Assembly (NCBI GenBank): GCA_020809705.1
Contig: CP085831.1
Coordinates: forward strand, 5,518,001-5,582,000
DNA from: Calonectria ilicicola
Taxonomy: Eukaryota; Ascomycota; Sordariomycetes; Hypocreales; Nectriaceae
Length of the DNA stretch: 64,000 nt
Direction of reading: 5' to 3'
Shown here in pieces: positions 1 to 10,854 of this stretch. How positions within the stretch are numbered: the stretch's first letter is position 1; each line of letters starts with the position of its first letter. The translations under genes and the position numbers were made by a program. The notes beneath the pieces were generated by a model that worked only from the letters and a program-made list of their open reading frames with translations, was not told the DNA's origin and made no database searches.

Positions 1-354
1 GTTGGCCACATCTCCCTGGTCCGTAGAGGGCGGCCGTATGATATCGGGGTTTTGGCGTGAACGGTCCCGATTCCAGGGGCCTAAAACAGAAGCGCCCAGA
101 CCATCTCGCCATGGGAGAGGGTTAAGATGTTCCCCAACAGAATCAACAGCGTTGTCATATGGATCACAATAATCAGGTGAATATATGTCTGGGCCACAAT
201 GTTTAAACGGGGGAGGCCCGCCTCTGGTAACACCGCGGTAGTCCGAAGGTATGCTAAGCCCATTGAGCAGTCGCTGACGAGGACTGTCCTGAACAGGGAT
301 CCCAGCGGAGGGCCCCAGCAAAAGTGTGATTGCTAATGCCACGAGACGATACAT
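1..354 (-). CDS. Secreted oxalate-decarboxylase-like bicupin, N-terminal part (runs off left edge)
   Basis: The frame starting at ATG 354 stays open for 118 codons to the window edge. Residues 1-18 form a typical signal peptide (MYRLVALAITLLLGPSAG). Around residues 85-115 the sequence reads LGPWNRDRSRQNPD and PPSTDQG, which matches the conserved N-terminal segment of fungal oxalate decarboxylase bicupins just before the first cupin. Such enzymes convert oxalate to formate and CO2 using manganese and are secreted. The cupin metal ligands lie outside the window, so activity cannot be judged. A shorter overlapping open frame at 81-263 is only a shadow of this one. The 1.58 kb upstream (355-1935) would hold the promoter. 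Other oxalate-related or unspecialised bicupins remain possible. Confidence 0.85.
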   Translation of the reverse strand, partial: MYRLVALAITLLLGPSAGIPVQDSPRQRLLNGLSIPSDYRGVTRGGPPPFKHCGPDIYSPDYCDPYDNAVDSVGEHLNPLPWRDGLGASVLGPWNRDRSRQNPDIIRPPSTDQGDVAN

Positions 355-1935
355 GGCTAGAACAGGCGACTTGGAGCTGTTCAGGTAGCTTTCATCTGTT
401 AGCAAGCCTTGTCAAGTTGACCTGCTCTAAGGTGCGAGCGAAACAGAACTGATTGTTGGTCAGAGTGATGAATCAAACGTGACGATGGCTTAATTGGCTC
501 TTCTTCTGTGGTCAAAGAAGGACGAGAAGGATGCACATGGCCAGCAGATTCATCTCGGTTATATAGTAGCAAATTGGTGGCGCGGCTGGCCAGCCTTGGC
601 TTCTCCACTAGATTGGTTGACAGGGCTTGGAATGAGTGGTTTAGAATAACGCCACGTCTGCTAATTCGCAAAGGCGAAATGTGGATTGACGCCAAGTAAG
701 GGCCGAGACTTACGCCAGCGGTCCGGCGGCCCGAGAGTGTTGATCACCTGAACTCCGATAATATCAGATATTGAGTACCTTCCTTTGTATTGGGATGTCA
801 AGGGCATCCCAATCGTGGCTGATAAGGCTTCATTTCTACATTTCGTTATTGAAGAGAGATACTTGTGCACGAATTTAATTCTATTATTTGTGTGGAAAAA
901 TCAGGTTTCATGGGATAATGACAATACAAATTAATTATTTCTGAACCGTTGAGTTGGCTGCTGAATAACACTCTTTAAGCCGAATCATTTTCTAGTAGGG
1001 AATTGGATATCTCTCGGCTGAAGAACGAAAAGTTAATTAACCAAAAATGCTCAGGGATTTGCCATATTAAAATGAGCTGAAGAATATGATAGGAGTATAT
1101 AATATGTTCTGAAGCAGATCACGAAACCTCATACATGCTAGGAATGTTTTTGTAAATTGTGGGTACAAAGTTGTGGTTCTTCTTAGTTTGGTGCTACGTC
1201 CGGTGAGCGACCACGCTAACCTGCGATGAGAGCTAGCAACCCAATCATCTGACCGTTTGATCGTTACTAGCGATAATCAGCCAGCCACTTTATCTGCTGA
1301 CTTGCTTTCAGCTCAGCCTCTTCACGCCCAACAATTGAAGACTATTAGGAGGCGTGCAGGCTATATTGAGTCTCTCGCTTAATCGAAGAGATGATTGGCA
1401 ACCCTTCAGTTGAGGCTTGATTATTATTTTTTTTAGCCGACCATAACTCATTCATTATGACCTATCTTTGCAAGTGATCAATGATTGACTTTATCATCTC
1501 TACGCACCCAACATTTGTCTGGAATGACCATTGTCCAGAACCGAACATCAGCATACCTAATTAAAAGGGAATTAAGGACAAAGAATAGAAAGTATTTTCT
1601 AACCGGAAGGAAGATGGATACTATTTCGGTTTTGTCTCGGTTCATAATTCTTTTTGCCAGTTTCAATTGTGGTTGACGTGGGTGCCTGGGCGCGCGGGAA
1701 GAAACGAGTGAATTTCTTCATAACCATTCAGCTCTTATGGGGTATTTTCTCGCTTGCTCATATACATAAAGATCATAATAGAATGGCAATAATTATGGCA
1801 AAAACGATCTATATTTTATTTACTATACTATGAGTCACTAATACACGTCTAAATATTAAAAGCCAGGCGCCGAAGCGCCAATCCTGCACCACTATTAGTT
1901 TACACTCCCCACATTCCCATTGATTCGGGCTTCAC
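355..1935. other. Intergenic region between the bicupin start and the aldehyde dehydrogenase 3' end
   Basis: Short overlapping open frames occur on both strands but none shows a domain, signal peptide or credible splice pattern. The base composition becomes more AT-rich from about 880. It presumably holds the bicupin promoter (minus strand) and the 3' flank of the dehydrogenase. Confidence 0.5.
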
Positions 1936-3607
1936 TTACCAGATAGAGATAGATTTGGTCTCGGAATATTCTTCCAGGGCATATTTACCCAGCTCTCGGC
2001 CCCAACCACTTTGCTTGACACCACCGAATGGAACTCCAGTGGCGGGCATAGGACCACTATTAATGCTTACGGAACCCGATTCGATCAGGTTGGAAACACG
2101 CATTGCTCGGGTGATATCTTGGGTAAATACAGCAGCTGTTTGAAAAGTCCTGTTAAAAACCTAAATTCTTTAAAATAATACTTCATCATAAACTTACCTG
2201 CCAAGCCATATTCGGAATCGTTTGCCCATTGAACGACTTGATCTTCGTCCTCAAACGTCTTCACTACAATGACAGGACCAAAGATCTCCTGTTTATAGAT
2301 GGGAGCATCTTCTGCTGGGTTGCAGAAAACGGTGGGCTCAATCCAATACCCTTTTTGGTTTTTGGAATTGCCTCCAACGAGAAGTTTTGCATCTTTCTTT
2401 CCTGCTTCGATAAACTCCAATACTCGCTTATACTGAAGATCATTTGCGATTGGAGACAAATTAGGGGGCGATTGGTCTGATCCCAGCAGTTTTGCTGACT
2501 CAGAGTAAATTCCTTGGAGTTTTGCGAGGAACTCCTTGGCGATATCCTTGTGGACGTACAGTCGACTAGTGGACGCACAAATCTGTCCCGCATTCATTAG
2601 TCCTGGGGCAGAGCACCTGCAATGATAATTAGCAATAGCGCTGAAAGAAAATCCACTATACTAACCAATGAATCGCTTGATTAATGTCTGCATCAGGAAA
2701 GACAATGGCGGGAGACTTTCCACCGAGTTCAAGTGTAACCCGCTTGAGATTGCTCTTAGCAGCTGCCTCGATAATCTTACGACCCACCCCGAGAGAGCCC
2801 GTAAAACTAATCTTTCTGATATCTTTGTGGAGCGCCAGGAGGTTTCCAGTCTCGCCAGCGCCACTGAGGAATTGCACGACACCGGGAGGGAACCCTGCTT
2901 GGACAATCAGATTACCTAGCTCTAGATATGAGAGAGGCGATCGCTCGGACGACTTCATGATCACCACATTACCCATGGCTAGAGCCGGAGCGGCCTTCCA
3001 AGCAAAGAACATTAGTGAAGCATTCCATGCACAAATAGAGGCACAAACGCCAAGGGGCTCATGCTTCACAATGCGCATGAAGCCATCTTCCACAGGAAAA
3101 CTTTCTCCAGACACCTTACCAACCCATCCAGCGTAGTCTATGTAATAAAATATCAGTACTTCATAATACCCCCTACAGGAAAGAAGGGTGAGTAGCACTC
3201 ACATCGAAAAACTTGGACGGCGTTGGAAATATCCATGGCTTGAACCATAGGAACAGCGTTCCCCATGGCAAGTGACTCTAGGTGAGCCAGAGTTGCAGAA
3301 TTCTCCTCGATCAGGTCCGCTAGCTTTAATAGCAATCTACTTCGTTCAGATGACTTCATGCCTGACCACACTTCTGACTTGAAGGCTTGCAAAGCAACGT
3401 CGACAGCCCTATCAACATCTTCAGGGCCAGCAACATGAACATCGTCAGTCAAGACCTCCTCAGTTCTTGGGTTTGTGACGGCAATCCGATCAGATAACTT
3501 GGAGTCAACAAACTGTTTTGCGTTTCTTAGTTTAGATCCGGAAAACAGCAACAGTTCAGACCACCTACCTCATTGTTGATAAATAGCTGCGTCTTGAATG
3601 AGGCCAT
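1936..3607 (-). CDS. Aldehyde dehydrogenase, NAD(P)-dependent family, five exons
   Basis: Splicing 3607-3569, 3512-3203, 3137-2666, 2616-2198 and 2135-1936 gives one frame of 479 residues, close to the usual 490-500 of the family. All introns are GT-AG. Visible family marks: FTGSLGVGRK (nucleotide-binding turn), LELGGKSP with the catalytic glutamate, GQICAS with the catalytic cysteine, and EIFGPV near the C-terminal part. The start MASFKTQLFINNE matches the usual ALDH N-terminus. It oxidises an aldehyde to the acid, probably in the cytosol as no targeting signal is seen. It lies next to a Zn2Cys6 regulator and a flavin amine oxidase, which suggests that its substrate is the aldehyde released from an amine (inference). 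All catalytic residues appear intact. Confidence 0.93.
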
Positions 3608-3758
3608 TTTGCTGGTTGGATTGCTGAATGGGGTAATATTGCCGGATAGTAAAATCTATAAGGGAACTAGCTTGTCATGCAGTCATACTTGAGCACTGCC
3701 ACGAAGACGCATTTATATACATCAAAACCAGCATCTCAACCTTCGGACACGACACTCA

Positions 3759-3904
3759 TGATAAGGTAGATCTTGCCTCTCTGGGCAATGATGGCGCGCC
3801 TTCTGATTGGCTGTCCTGAGGTCAGACAGGCTGGCGATCCCAGAAGGACCGTGCGGATAACGCTATTCCCTCTCGGGACAGTTTGGCGGCGACGATGATT
3901 GGCT
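3759..3904 (-). promoter_or_regulatory. Putative GATA and CCAAT elements upstream of the aldehyde dehydrogenase
   Basis: TGATAAG at 3759-3765 fits the HGATAR site of AreA-type nitrogen regulators. Two AGCCAAT boxes, written ATTGGCT on the plus strand, lie at 3806-3812 and 3898-3904, about 200 and 295 bases upstream of the dehydrogenase ATG. CCAAT boxes are bound by the fungal Hap complex. Single short motifs arise by chance, so this is only suggestive. Confidence 0.35.
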
Positions 3905-3952
3905 GAGGCTGGGTCGTGTCAACCAAATGAGCAGATTCCAACTCAATTGAGA

Positions 3953-5556
3953 TCAATTCATCATTATTTTAACGCCTAACTTGTCCAAAAGTTTAATCCA
4001 TGCTGTTGGCTGTCCCTGATCCATGCGCTCCCAGCATGCCTCTAGTAGTCTCAACACATGCGGCAGGGAAGGCAAGCATATCTTTTCTATGAGGTAGTGC
4101 ATTGTTTCACGGAGAAATTGCCTCTCTGCCGGGTCTAGCGCATGTTGTCCTGCAGTTAAGATTGGGATGCCTGCGACGTGCCACAGCCCACTAGTCTTTG
4201 GCACAGACCTGAGATTTTGCATTATCTGCGCCGTCAAAGTTTTCGTCAGATCAGTCCATTTGGAATCAGATGCTCCATGGTGTTGTCCGGACTCCGCGGA
4301 GTTGAAGATTTGATCCGCCTTGTCAGTTGGTGCGTCACCCAAGCTTGGAAAACAATGGTGTAATAAAACCATTGCAGAAAGTCGGTGAGCCTCAGCCATC
4401 TGTGAAATTCCATTCTGGAGATCTTCCGCTTCATGGGATCCGAACTGCACATTAGATGAACCCCAGTTTGTTAGAAAGCTCCACTGTGCCTGGGCCAGAG
4501 CTAAATTTTGACTCTGCGTATCGTTTCGTATCGTTTGCCGGACTAAGAGACCAACATGCCGCATGCATTGAAACAATGGCTCCCACGCCCCTAGCAGAGG
4601 ATCCAAGGTGGTATAGGATGGGATAGATGGCAGTTGTGGAGCAAGATCTCTGTCCTGCTCAATCAACTCTTCCTGGTCAAAGACAAAATTGGATTGCACT
4701 TCAATCCAGAGGATAGCATTTGCCAAGACACCCACAACCTGAATGCCCCTTTTCCTCAATAGGGTAGCTATAAGCTTTGCAGCGTCTGAATGAGCAGGCC
4801 GTGAGCTGGAGTGACTGAACGAAGACTGTAGTACAAGTTAGCAGAGTCCGTGGGATGGTGCGGCGGGTGACCTCTGAGCATGGATTTACCTCGGTCATTG
4901 CTAAAATGATAACAGGGTATAACAAGCCAGGACTGACTTGATTCGAATTTAGGTGTTCCCTCAGAAATCTGCAGGCTTTAGCTCTAAACTCCCAAGCGAT
5001 GGTTTCAGGCAACTGGTTGCAAAATGAGGCTTGTATAGCGCCAACCGAGGCAATTGTGTAGAGCAGAGCTTGGTCGCGAGCCATTTGCGGTATCAAAACA
5101 TTTCCAAACGGATTTTTATCGCCCCGAAAAATTGTCATGGTTGCAGCGACAGAATCAAAGTAACGAGAAATACAATAGTCAATCCTCGTTTCAGTCTGAG
5201 AAATGGACATCTGGACCAAGGGCGAAGGCATCTTTGGCTCTGGCGTAGCGCCTTTGCCAGTATTCTGTTGAGCAAATGAAGTATGAACCCATTGCAAGGA
5301 TGTACTTGCATTGCAAGATATCCCTCGTTTCTTGCATTGCGTGCAGCCGTCTACTAACTTGTCGCAACGAAGGTGTCGCTTCTGGCAGAAGTGACAGCGT
5401 GACCCTATGATTACGTCGCCGCCAATAAGAACGCAATACAGCAACAAAGGTAGTTGTGGGTCTCAACTCACTGCTATCCCGGACAATCCTTGGTGGAAGC
5501 TTGAACCGAGACGTTCCGTGTCCGGGGTCCGGGAAGGTCGCGGAACCGCCTACCAT
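3953..5556 (-). CDS. Zn2Cys6 binuclear-cluster transcription factor, three exons
   Basis: Exons 5556-5472, 5404-4890 and 4825-3953 join in frame to 490 residues. The first intron lies just before the DNA-binding domain. Residues from about 31 give C-x2-C-x6-C-x6-C-x2-C-x6-C (CHFCQKRHLRC then CTQCKKRGISC), the Zn(II)2Cys6 cluster that binds CGG-type sites in the nucleus. The rest is an alpha-helical fungal transcription-factor middle region. Starting at ATG 5556 rather than inside the intron is preferred because splicing restores the frame into RSRCHFC. It lies between the aldehyde dehydrogenase (same strand) and the amine oxidase (divergent), so it is a candidate pathway-specific regulator of both. 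The activator or repressor role cannot be read from sequence. Confidence 0.88.
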
Positions 5557-6070
5557 GATTAAGTTATGTCTTGTCGATTTGCAAGCTGTGGCGCTGATGC
5601 AGCAATTCTGGGTCGGACGAGCCAGACGCGTTGGGGAAGGGTAAAGAAATAAAAGTCCGGATCTTTGCCTTTGTCAAGTGGATGATACGAGACCCGCCAC
5701 CCACCGTGCGCGAGGCACTAACGAAGTTAATGCGGAGGCGATGCAGCTCGGACAGACAGTACTAGACCAAGTGGGTCGTCTTGGGCAGACCACTTGATTG
5801 TTTGGGTGTATGACAACGGCATTCGAGGTTGATACTGATACTACATCTGACAGCAATGGTTACGGACAGACCGGCTTGGTAACATATCCTACATACATAA
5901 ATATTCCCAAGTGCCGCTCATGGCAATATTTTCTGACCACCCACCTCACACTCACTTCACACACCTTATGCACCCAACAAATATTAGATACAACACCATT
6001 CAATAATTGGACTTGTTCTTATCACTGAATACATTCCTCAAGCACTCTTATCTCTCTTTCTTGTCTGGCA
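5557..6070. promoter_or_regulatory. Divergent promoter between the Zn2Cys6 regulator and the amine oxidase
   Basis: This 514-bp interval separates two divergent start codons. Near the amine oxidase it has TTATCA at 6019-6024 and TTATCT at 6048-6053, both reverse complements of HGATAR, and ATTGG at 6006-6010 (CCAAT on the other strand). These fit nitrogen-responsive control of an amine-catabolic gene, but each motif is short. Confidence 0.4.
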
Positions 6071-7513
6071 ATGGCAATGGCAAACAACACCGGAAACAAC
6101 ACGACCAAGTCCAAGGAAGGACGAGGCTGGGATTTTGAGACCAACAGCCCCATTTCTGGGCTTTCCACAAGCTCGGTCAAATCCGACTCTACCACGGTTG
6201 GAGCGAGCTACGATGTCATTGTCATCGGTGCTGGTTTCACAGGCCTCTCTGCTGCCCGGGATCTTTCACAAAAGGGCTCTAACGTGCTTCTTGTCGAGGC
6301 CCGTGACCGCATCGGTGGACGCACTTGGACCGCCCAGGGAAAACATCACGAATACGAAATGGGTGGTGGTTGGGTTCACTATTTGCAACCCCATGTCTGG
6401 GCCGAAATGACTCGATATGGCTTATATGATATTGGTGCTTCCTTGCCCCTTGATTCTGAAACTGTCCTCAGCATCAACAGACAAGAAATGAGTCTTGCGG
6501 GGGCGGACAATACTGCTTTGCGTTTGACTGCAGACTTTTTCAACGTAGATGGTCAGTCCGGTCGTACTATTTTCACCAACCCCTATCAACCACTGAAGAA
6601 CCGTGAGTTGGTGGCCCAATGGGACATTAGTTGCCAGGAGCGCATCAACGGCATGAACCTCACAGCAGAGGATTCGGAGACTCTCGGTTACTGGCTATCT
6701 ACTTTTGGACTGACAAATGCATCCAAGACGGGATTCCTAAGTATCCTCCGATTGTATGCTCTGAACGGCTTCGACTTTGAACAGCTCCTGGAGTTGAATG
6801 GCAAATTTAAAATCCCAGGTGGCACCACTGCCTTGGCCAATGCTATGTATGACGAGTTCAAGGGCACTTCGGTATTTAACCGCAATGTCACATCAATTTC
6901 ATCCGAAGCCAATGGTGTCACTGTCGTCACAGAAAATGGCGACAGCTTCACCGCCAAACATGTGATTTGCACTATCCCCACCAATGTTCTTTCCGACATC
7001 ACCATCAACGTCGAAACTAGCGTTCCTTATGGCAATATCACGCACATCAACCAGGGTGGAAAGATTCATCTACACGTCACCAACTCTACATTCAAGTCCT
7101 TCGGCGTGTCCCCTGCCGATTCCATGACCATCTTTGGCCTCGCCGAGTCACGCAGTGACGCAGGAACCAACATGGTGATGTTCTTGTCAAGCAATGCTCC
7201 TCTTTCCGATGGAATTGAGGCCAACCGGCAAAAGGTTTTGAACGAGACACTCCATAACGTGATCCCACCTTCTGTGAACATTGGAGAAGTCAATGGCTTC
7301 TACTGGCACGATTGGCGAAGTGATAAGTTTTCCAAGGGCACTTGGGCAGTATATGGTCCTCAAATGCTCTCCAAGAACCTAGGCGAACTTATGGAGGGGA
7401 AAAAGCTGAGTGACCGTGTCATTCTGGCCAGTGCTGATTTTGCCAACGGCTGGGTCGGCTATATTGACGGTGCAATTGAGGAAGGCCGCCGTGCTGCTTT
7501 TCAGCTTGCTTAA
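6071..7513 (+). CDS. Flavin-containing amine oxidase (monoamine-oxidase family), intronless
   Basis: A single 480-residue frame. Residues 48-85 carry the FAD dinucleotide-binding motif VIVIGAGFTGLSAARDL followed by VEARDRIGGRTW, the signature of the amine oxidase family. Near the C-terminus, GWVGYIDGAIEEGRRAA matches the second FAD-binding segment. The cysteine that anchors FAD covalently in animal MAO (SGGCY) is absent, so FAD is probably bound non-covalently as in fungal MAO-N. The C-terminus FQLA is not a clear peroxisomal signal. The reaction would be oxidative deamination of an amine to aldehyde, ammonia and hydrogen peroxide. The divergent regulator and nearby aldehyde dehydrogenase support an amine-degradation unit. 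ATG 6077 is a second possible start. The substrate is unknown. Confidence 0.92.
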   Translation: MAMANNTGNNTTKSKEGRGWDFETNSPISGLSTSSVKSDSTTVGASYDVIVIGAGFTGLSAARDLSQKGSNVLLVEARDRIGGRTWTAQGKHHEYEMGGGWVHYLQPHVWAEMTRYGLYDIGASLPLDSETVLSINRQEMSLAGADNTALRLTADFFNVDGQSGRTIFTNPYQPLKNRELVAQWDISCQERINGMNLTAEDSETLGYWLSTFGLTNASKTGFLSILRLYALNGFDFEQLLELNGKFKIPGGTTALANAMYDEFKGTSVFNRNVTSISSEANGVTVVTENGDSFTAKHVICTIPTNVLSDITINVETSVPYGNITHINQGGKIHLHVTNSTFKSFGVSPADSMTIFGLAESRSDAGTNMVMFLSSNAPLSDGIEANRQKVLNETLHNVIPPSVNIGEVNGFYWHDWRSDKFSKGTWAVYGPQMLSKNLGELMEGKKLSDRVILASADFANGWVGYIDGAIEEGRRAAFQLA

Positions 7514-8196
7514 CTAAAGGACACGTCATTACTTATGAAACTATGACATAGTTATCAACCAGTATTTGGTTTATCTTCTGTTATAACAGGAGAGGTCGGC
7601 ACACATCACCCGAAAGCGGGTATTTTTCTTTCTCAAGACTTGTCAAGAATTATTTCATTTGTATTTTTTTTTTAGACTGCTGCGATAATATTCTCAAAAT
7701 ATATATTTTGGCCCATCAAAAATTCTATGGCCACTGATAAGATGTCTTGTAGCCCTCGTAAGATGTTCGGTTTCAATGATGCATTCAATAGACTTAGAGG
7801 GAGCATGATTTTCAGCGACTATCAACAATTTCTATCTACATCACCCAGAAATTCTTAAAAGCACAACCCGCACCAAACCTAAGTTACTAATATTTTCAAG
7901 GTGAAACTGTATTAGAAATCCTATTATTTGTTCTCGCCATGAGTTCGTCACAACATCGACATGTCCCACACCTGTGACCACCCACAACTCAGTATTTTCA
8001 ACTAGGCTAGAAACACCGTTGGAATTATCCATTGTTACAGTTACAGTGGGACTAGTTGCACTTTTGCCAGAACCACGCGCATTAGTGTACGCCCTTGCAG
8101 TCTCTGACTTGAGAGTTTTAGGTGCTTCGACTTCCCCCCAGCACCTGCAAAATGCAGTGTTGCTATTCAATAACTCTGGGCCACGTGGAAATGCAC
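7514..8196. other. Intergenic, 3' flank of the amine oxidase
   Basis: AT-rich to about 7850. A 123-codon minus-strand frame at 7841-8212 has a Thr/Val-rich stretch and no recognisable domain. It may be the 3' remainder of the relic described at 8197-8592, but I cannot show a splice that joins them. Confidence 0.35.
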
Positions 8197-8592
8197 TCAT
8201 GCCATGATCCATTTCTTTGGGCAGCTCAAGGCATCTGAAACGGCTGCAGTGCTCTGCTCAGCCCGCAACAAAGAGGCTATACTTCCATCCAAGAATATCC
8301 AGCCAGGAGGGTAGATGGTGCTGCATCCTAATGGCACACCAGTCTCATCGAGAGGGAAATGTGTATACACGCCTACACAAAGCGTCTCTCACGGTAGACT
8401 GGCAATCATATGGCAGTTCATCTCCATACAAGAAGACTAGTTCAAGCAGCACGCCAGTTAGCTCTGTTGCGACAAAATAGGATTCGAAGATTTCAATTAG
8501 GCAGACCCAGTAGTTACTTGTCATGGTTCCCTTGCTCGGAGGGGTGGGAGATGAGCGACGCGATCGCGTCGCGTGGTACGTGCGCGGTAGAG
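8197..8592 (-). pseudogene. Decayed protein-coding relic, unrecognised
   Basis: On the minus strand a plausible intron acceptor (TTTTTCTAG, ending at 8593) opens a frame containing MTSNYWVCLIEIFESYF and ending near DCQSTVRDALC. The sequence then continues convincingly only in another frame (GVPLGCSTIYPPGWIFLDG) to the stop at 8197. Codon-like composition and the matching join near 8370 suggest one cysteine-containing protein broken by a small indel. I do not recognise the family. A one-pass transmembrane or secreted protein is a guess from the downstream Thr-rich, hydrophobic stretch. It could also be a chance pair of frames. Confidence 0.3.
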
Positions 8593-9630
8593 CTAGAAAA
8601 ACAAGAAAGATTACAGTTTCTAATAACCACAGTACCTAGGTCTGTTAGACGCGTTGAGATCAAAATTTGCCTAACTAGAAACATTATCTCACCTTAACAT
8701 CTGAGCGCAAGAACGTGTCAGGGTCCCATCAATACCCTCGCGTCAACATCTTTGAAAGCTGAACAGTTCAGGCGCGGTTCCTTATCTCCAATTCTTCCAC
8801 TTGATAAGCCACATTTTGATAGCAATGGAATTTGGGCAGGAATAGAATGGCAATGTATGGGAGATTCTGACCAGTTTTAGTTGTGCCTCCTTCATGTAGA
8901 CTTCGGTTTCTATGTTGGGATGATGAAGGTATATGAGCCCAGATTTAAATACATGTTTGGCTTTGAAATGAAGCTTACCCTATACATTTTTTCATAGGTT
9001 GCAAATTGCTCCAGCTATTATTATATTTTTTTTACATACGAAGATACACGCTCATTTTATGATGAATGATGAAATGGCAGTTTACTTGTGGATTTTCTTT
9101 TTAATTCACTTGTTTAATTTGATAAAGGAAAGAAAAAGTTGACAATGTTTGGTTTATGACATCAATTAACCATTCCTCGCTATACCAAACATTGGATGCA
9201 AATAATATTCATTTTAAGCTAGTAATTAATCAGACTATAAATATATAATGTATTTCTTTTCTTATTTTGCGACTACTGCAAGATTTCCTTGGATAATTCA
9301 TGTCTTATCTTACTGGAGCTCCTTAATGATTCGGAGCGGAGCATGTATTGATCGCTTGACGACAAAAAGTGGAGTCAGGGGAACTATTCCCGAAATGGCT
9401 AACACATCATGGGAATTGAAAAGAGAAAAGGTAATAATATTGCGAGACAACTAAAGCAGCGGAAACAGTATGTATTAAATTGTAGGTATTTGACTACATT
9501 GAAATAGAATTATCAAATACATGGAAGCTGGTCTTTACTAGTCGAATATGTGTGCAGAACTAAGAGCTGTCTGATTCGGACGCATCGAGAGCGCCTCTCC
9601 CTCCCCTACTTACGAGCCGAACTCCTTTAA
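8593..9630. other. Intergenic, increasingly AT-rich
   Basis: No credible gene seen. Long A/T runs occur from 8940 to 9250. The frame at 9248-9454 shows no domain or splice context. Confidence 0.5.
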
Positions 9631-10854
9631 TTACTGGGGGGGAAATATTGAGCCATCACTATTGCCGCTGTAAGTGAACCCACAGAGGCCGTTGCCAACT
9701 ATGAACGCAGAATCGGGATCCTGGCCTTCGTCCTCCTTGGACATGAAGAAGTTGGGATGGTTTCTCTGAGACGTGCAAGTTTCACCCTCGTGATACACGA
9801 GGAAGCAGTTGAGATTACCGGGCCTAAACATCCAGGTTTCGCAAGTACCAAACTGCATACAGGAATAGCAGCAAGCCTCAGGAGATTCGGCACCATCAGC
9901 AACCGTCTTGAAGTCAGAACCAACAGCTGGGCCGTTGTTGATGACGTTGGTGACGTAGTACTTGGTGCCCCCGTTGTTAAAACTGACACCAAACTTGTTC
10001 CTTGGGTCACAAGCAGAGTACACGGTGGGTCCGGGCAGGACAGAAGTGGTAGTGGTGCTGGTCCACCAAGTGTTGGTCGCGAAGACAGTTGTAGTGGTGG
10101 TCACACTTGAGATTGAGGTATAGGTTTCGGTGACGGAAACATCAGGTGGTACAAGCGTGCTGGTGGTGGAGATGGTGTCTGTCTCAGTGGTTTTCTTCCA
10201 GTAGGGAACAGTCTTGGTGGATGCCGCCACGGTGGTGCTCACCGTCTGGGTATTGGTGTTTGGAACACTCTTGGTACCTAGGTGGCGGGGTTAGTATTTT
10301 ATATTATCATAGAAAAGGCAACACCTACAATCCACCTTGGCGGGATAAGTGGATGCCAGAACACCCTTTCTCTTTGCAGGAGCACGAGGAGCGTGAGGGT
10401 TCGTGACGTCTCGGACTGATAGTCTGGTGGTACTGACGGTATCTTGGATGAAACGGTAGCCCGGAGTAGTTGCAATGGTAGTGGTGGAGACAGACGAGGT
10501 GGTTGAAGTGCTCGTCTTGGTTGTTGTGACAGTTGAGGTGTCGGTAAGGGTCCGTACAGTATACAGAGTAGTTGTAGTGCTGAACGTATCCGTCACAGTA
10601 GTGTCGGTAAAAGTCTCCGTTTCGGTGGTCCAGGCCGTGACCGTGTACCAATGAGCGACGGATTTGGTCACAACCGGAGTAACCTTGCTGGTTACAGTGG
10701 GCTGACGAGTGCTGGTCTTCACGATTGTGGTTGTTGGTACCTTTTTGACGGACTTGGTGCCCAATTCAGTTCGGCACGTAACGTCGGCAGTGCCAGCAAT
10801 CGCAGAAGACACCAAAAGTGGCAGAAGAGCCACCGTCTGAAGTGTCACCTTCAT
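9631..10854 (-). CDS. Secreted Ser/Thr-rich protein with C-terminal PAN/apple-like cysteine region, two exons
   Basis: Exons 10854-10329 and 10277-9631 join in frame to 390 residues. Residues 1-20 are a signal peptide. About 220 residues of threonine-, serine- and valine-rich sequence follow, a likely O-mannosylated stalk, with a dibasic KRK near the exon junction that could be a Kex2-type site. The last 130 residues contain clustered cysteines (SPEACCYSCMQFGTCETW, then a CFLVY segment), resembling the PAN/apple fold used for protein or sugar binding. No GPI-attachment hydrophobic tail is visible. It is probably a cell-wall or extracellular adhesive or coat protein (inference). The next gene downstream on the map also ends in such a cysteine-rich region. 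Confidence 0.8.

Noticed and set aside
81..263. 60-codon minus-strand frame with a hydrophobic stretch
   Set aside because: It overlaps the bicupin frame, which has a signal peptide and family motifs.
2684..3136. 150-codon plus-strand open frame
   Set aside because: It lies antisense to aldehyde dehydrogenase exon 3, whose protein motifs are clear; it has no domain of its own.
9757..10406. Plus-strand open frames opposite the Thr-rich protein
   Set aside because: They are low-complexity antisense shadows of the repetitive Thr/Val codons.
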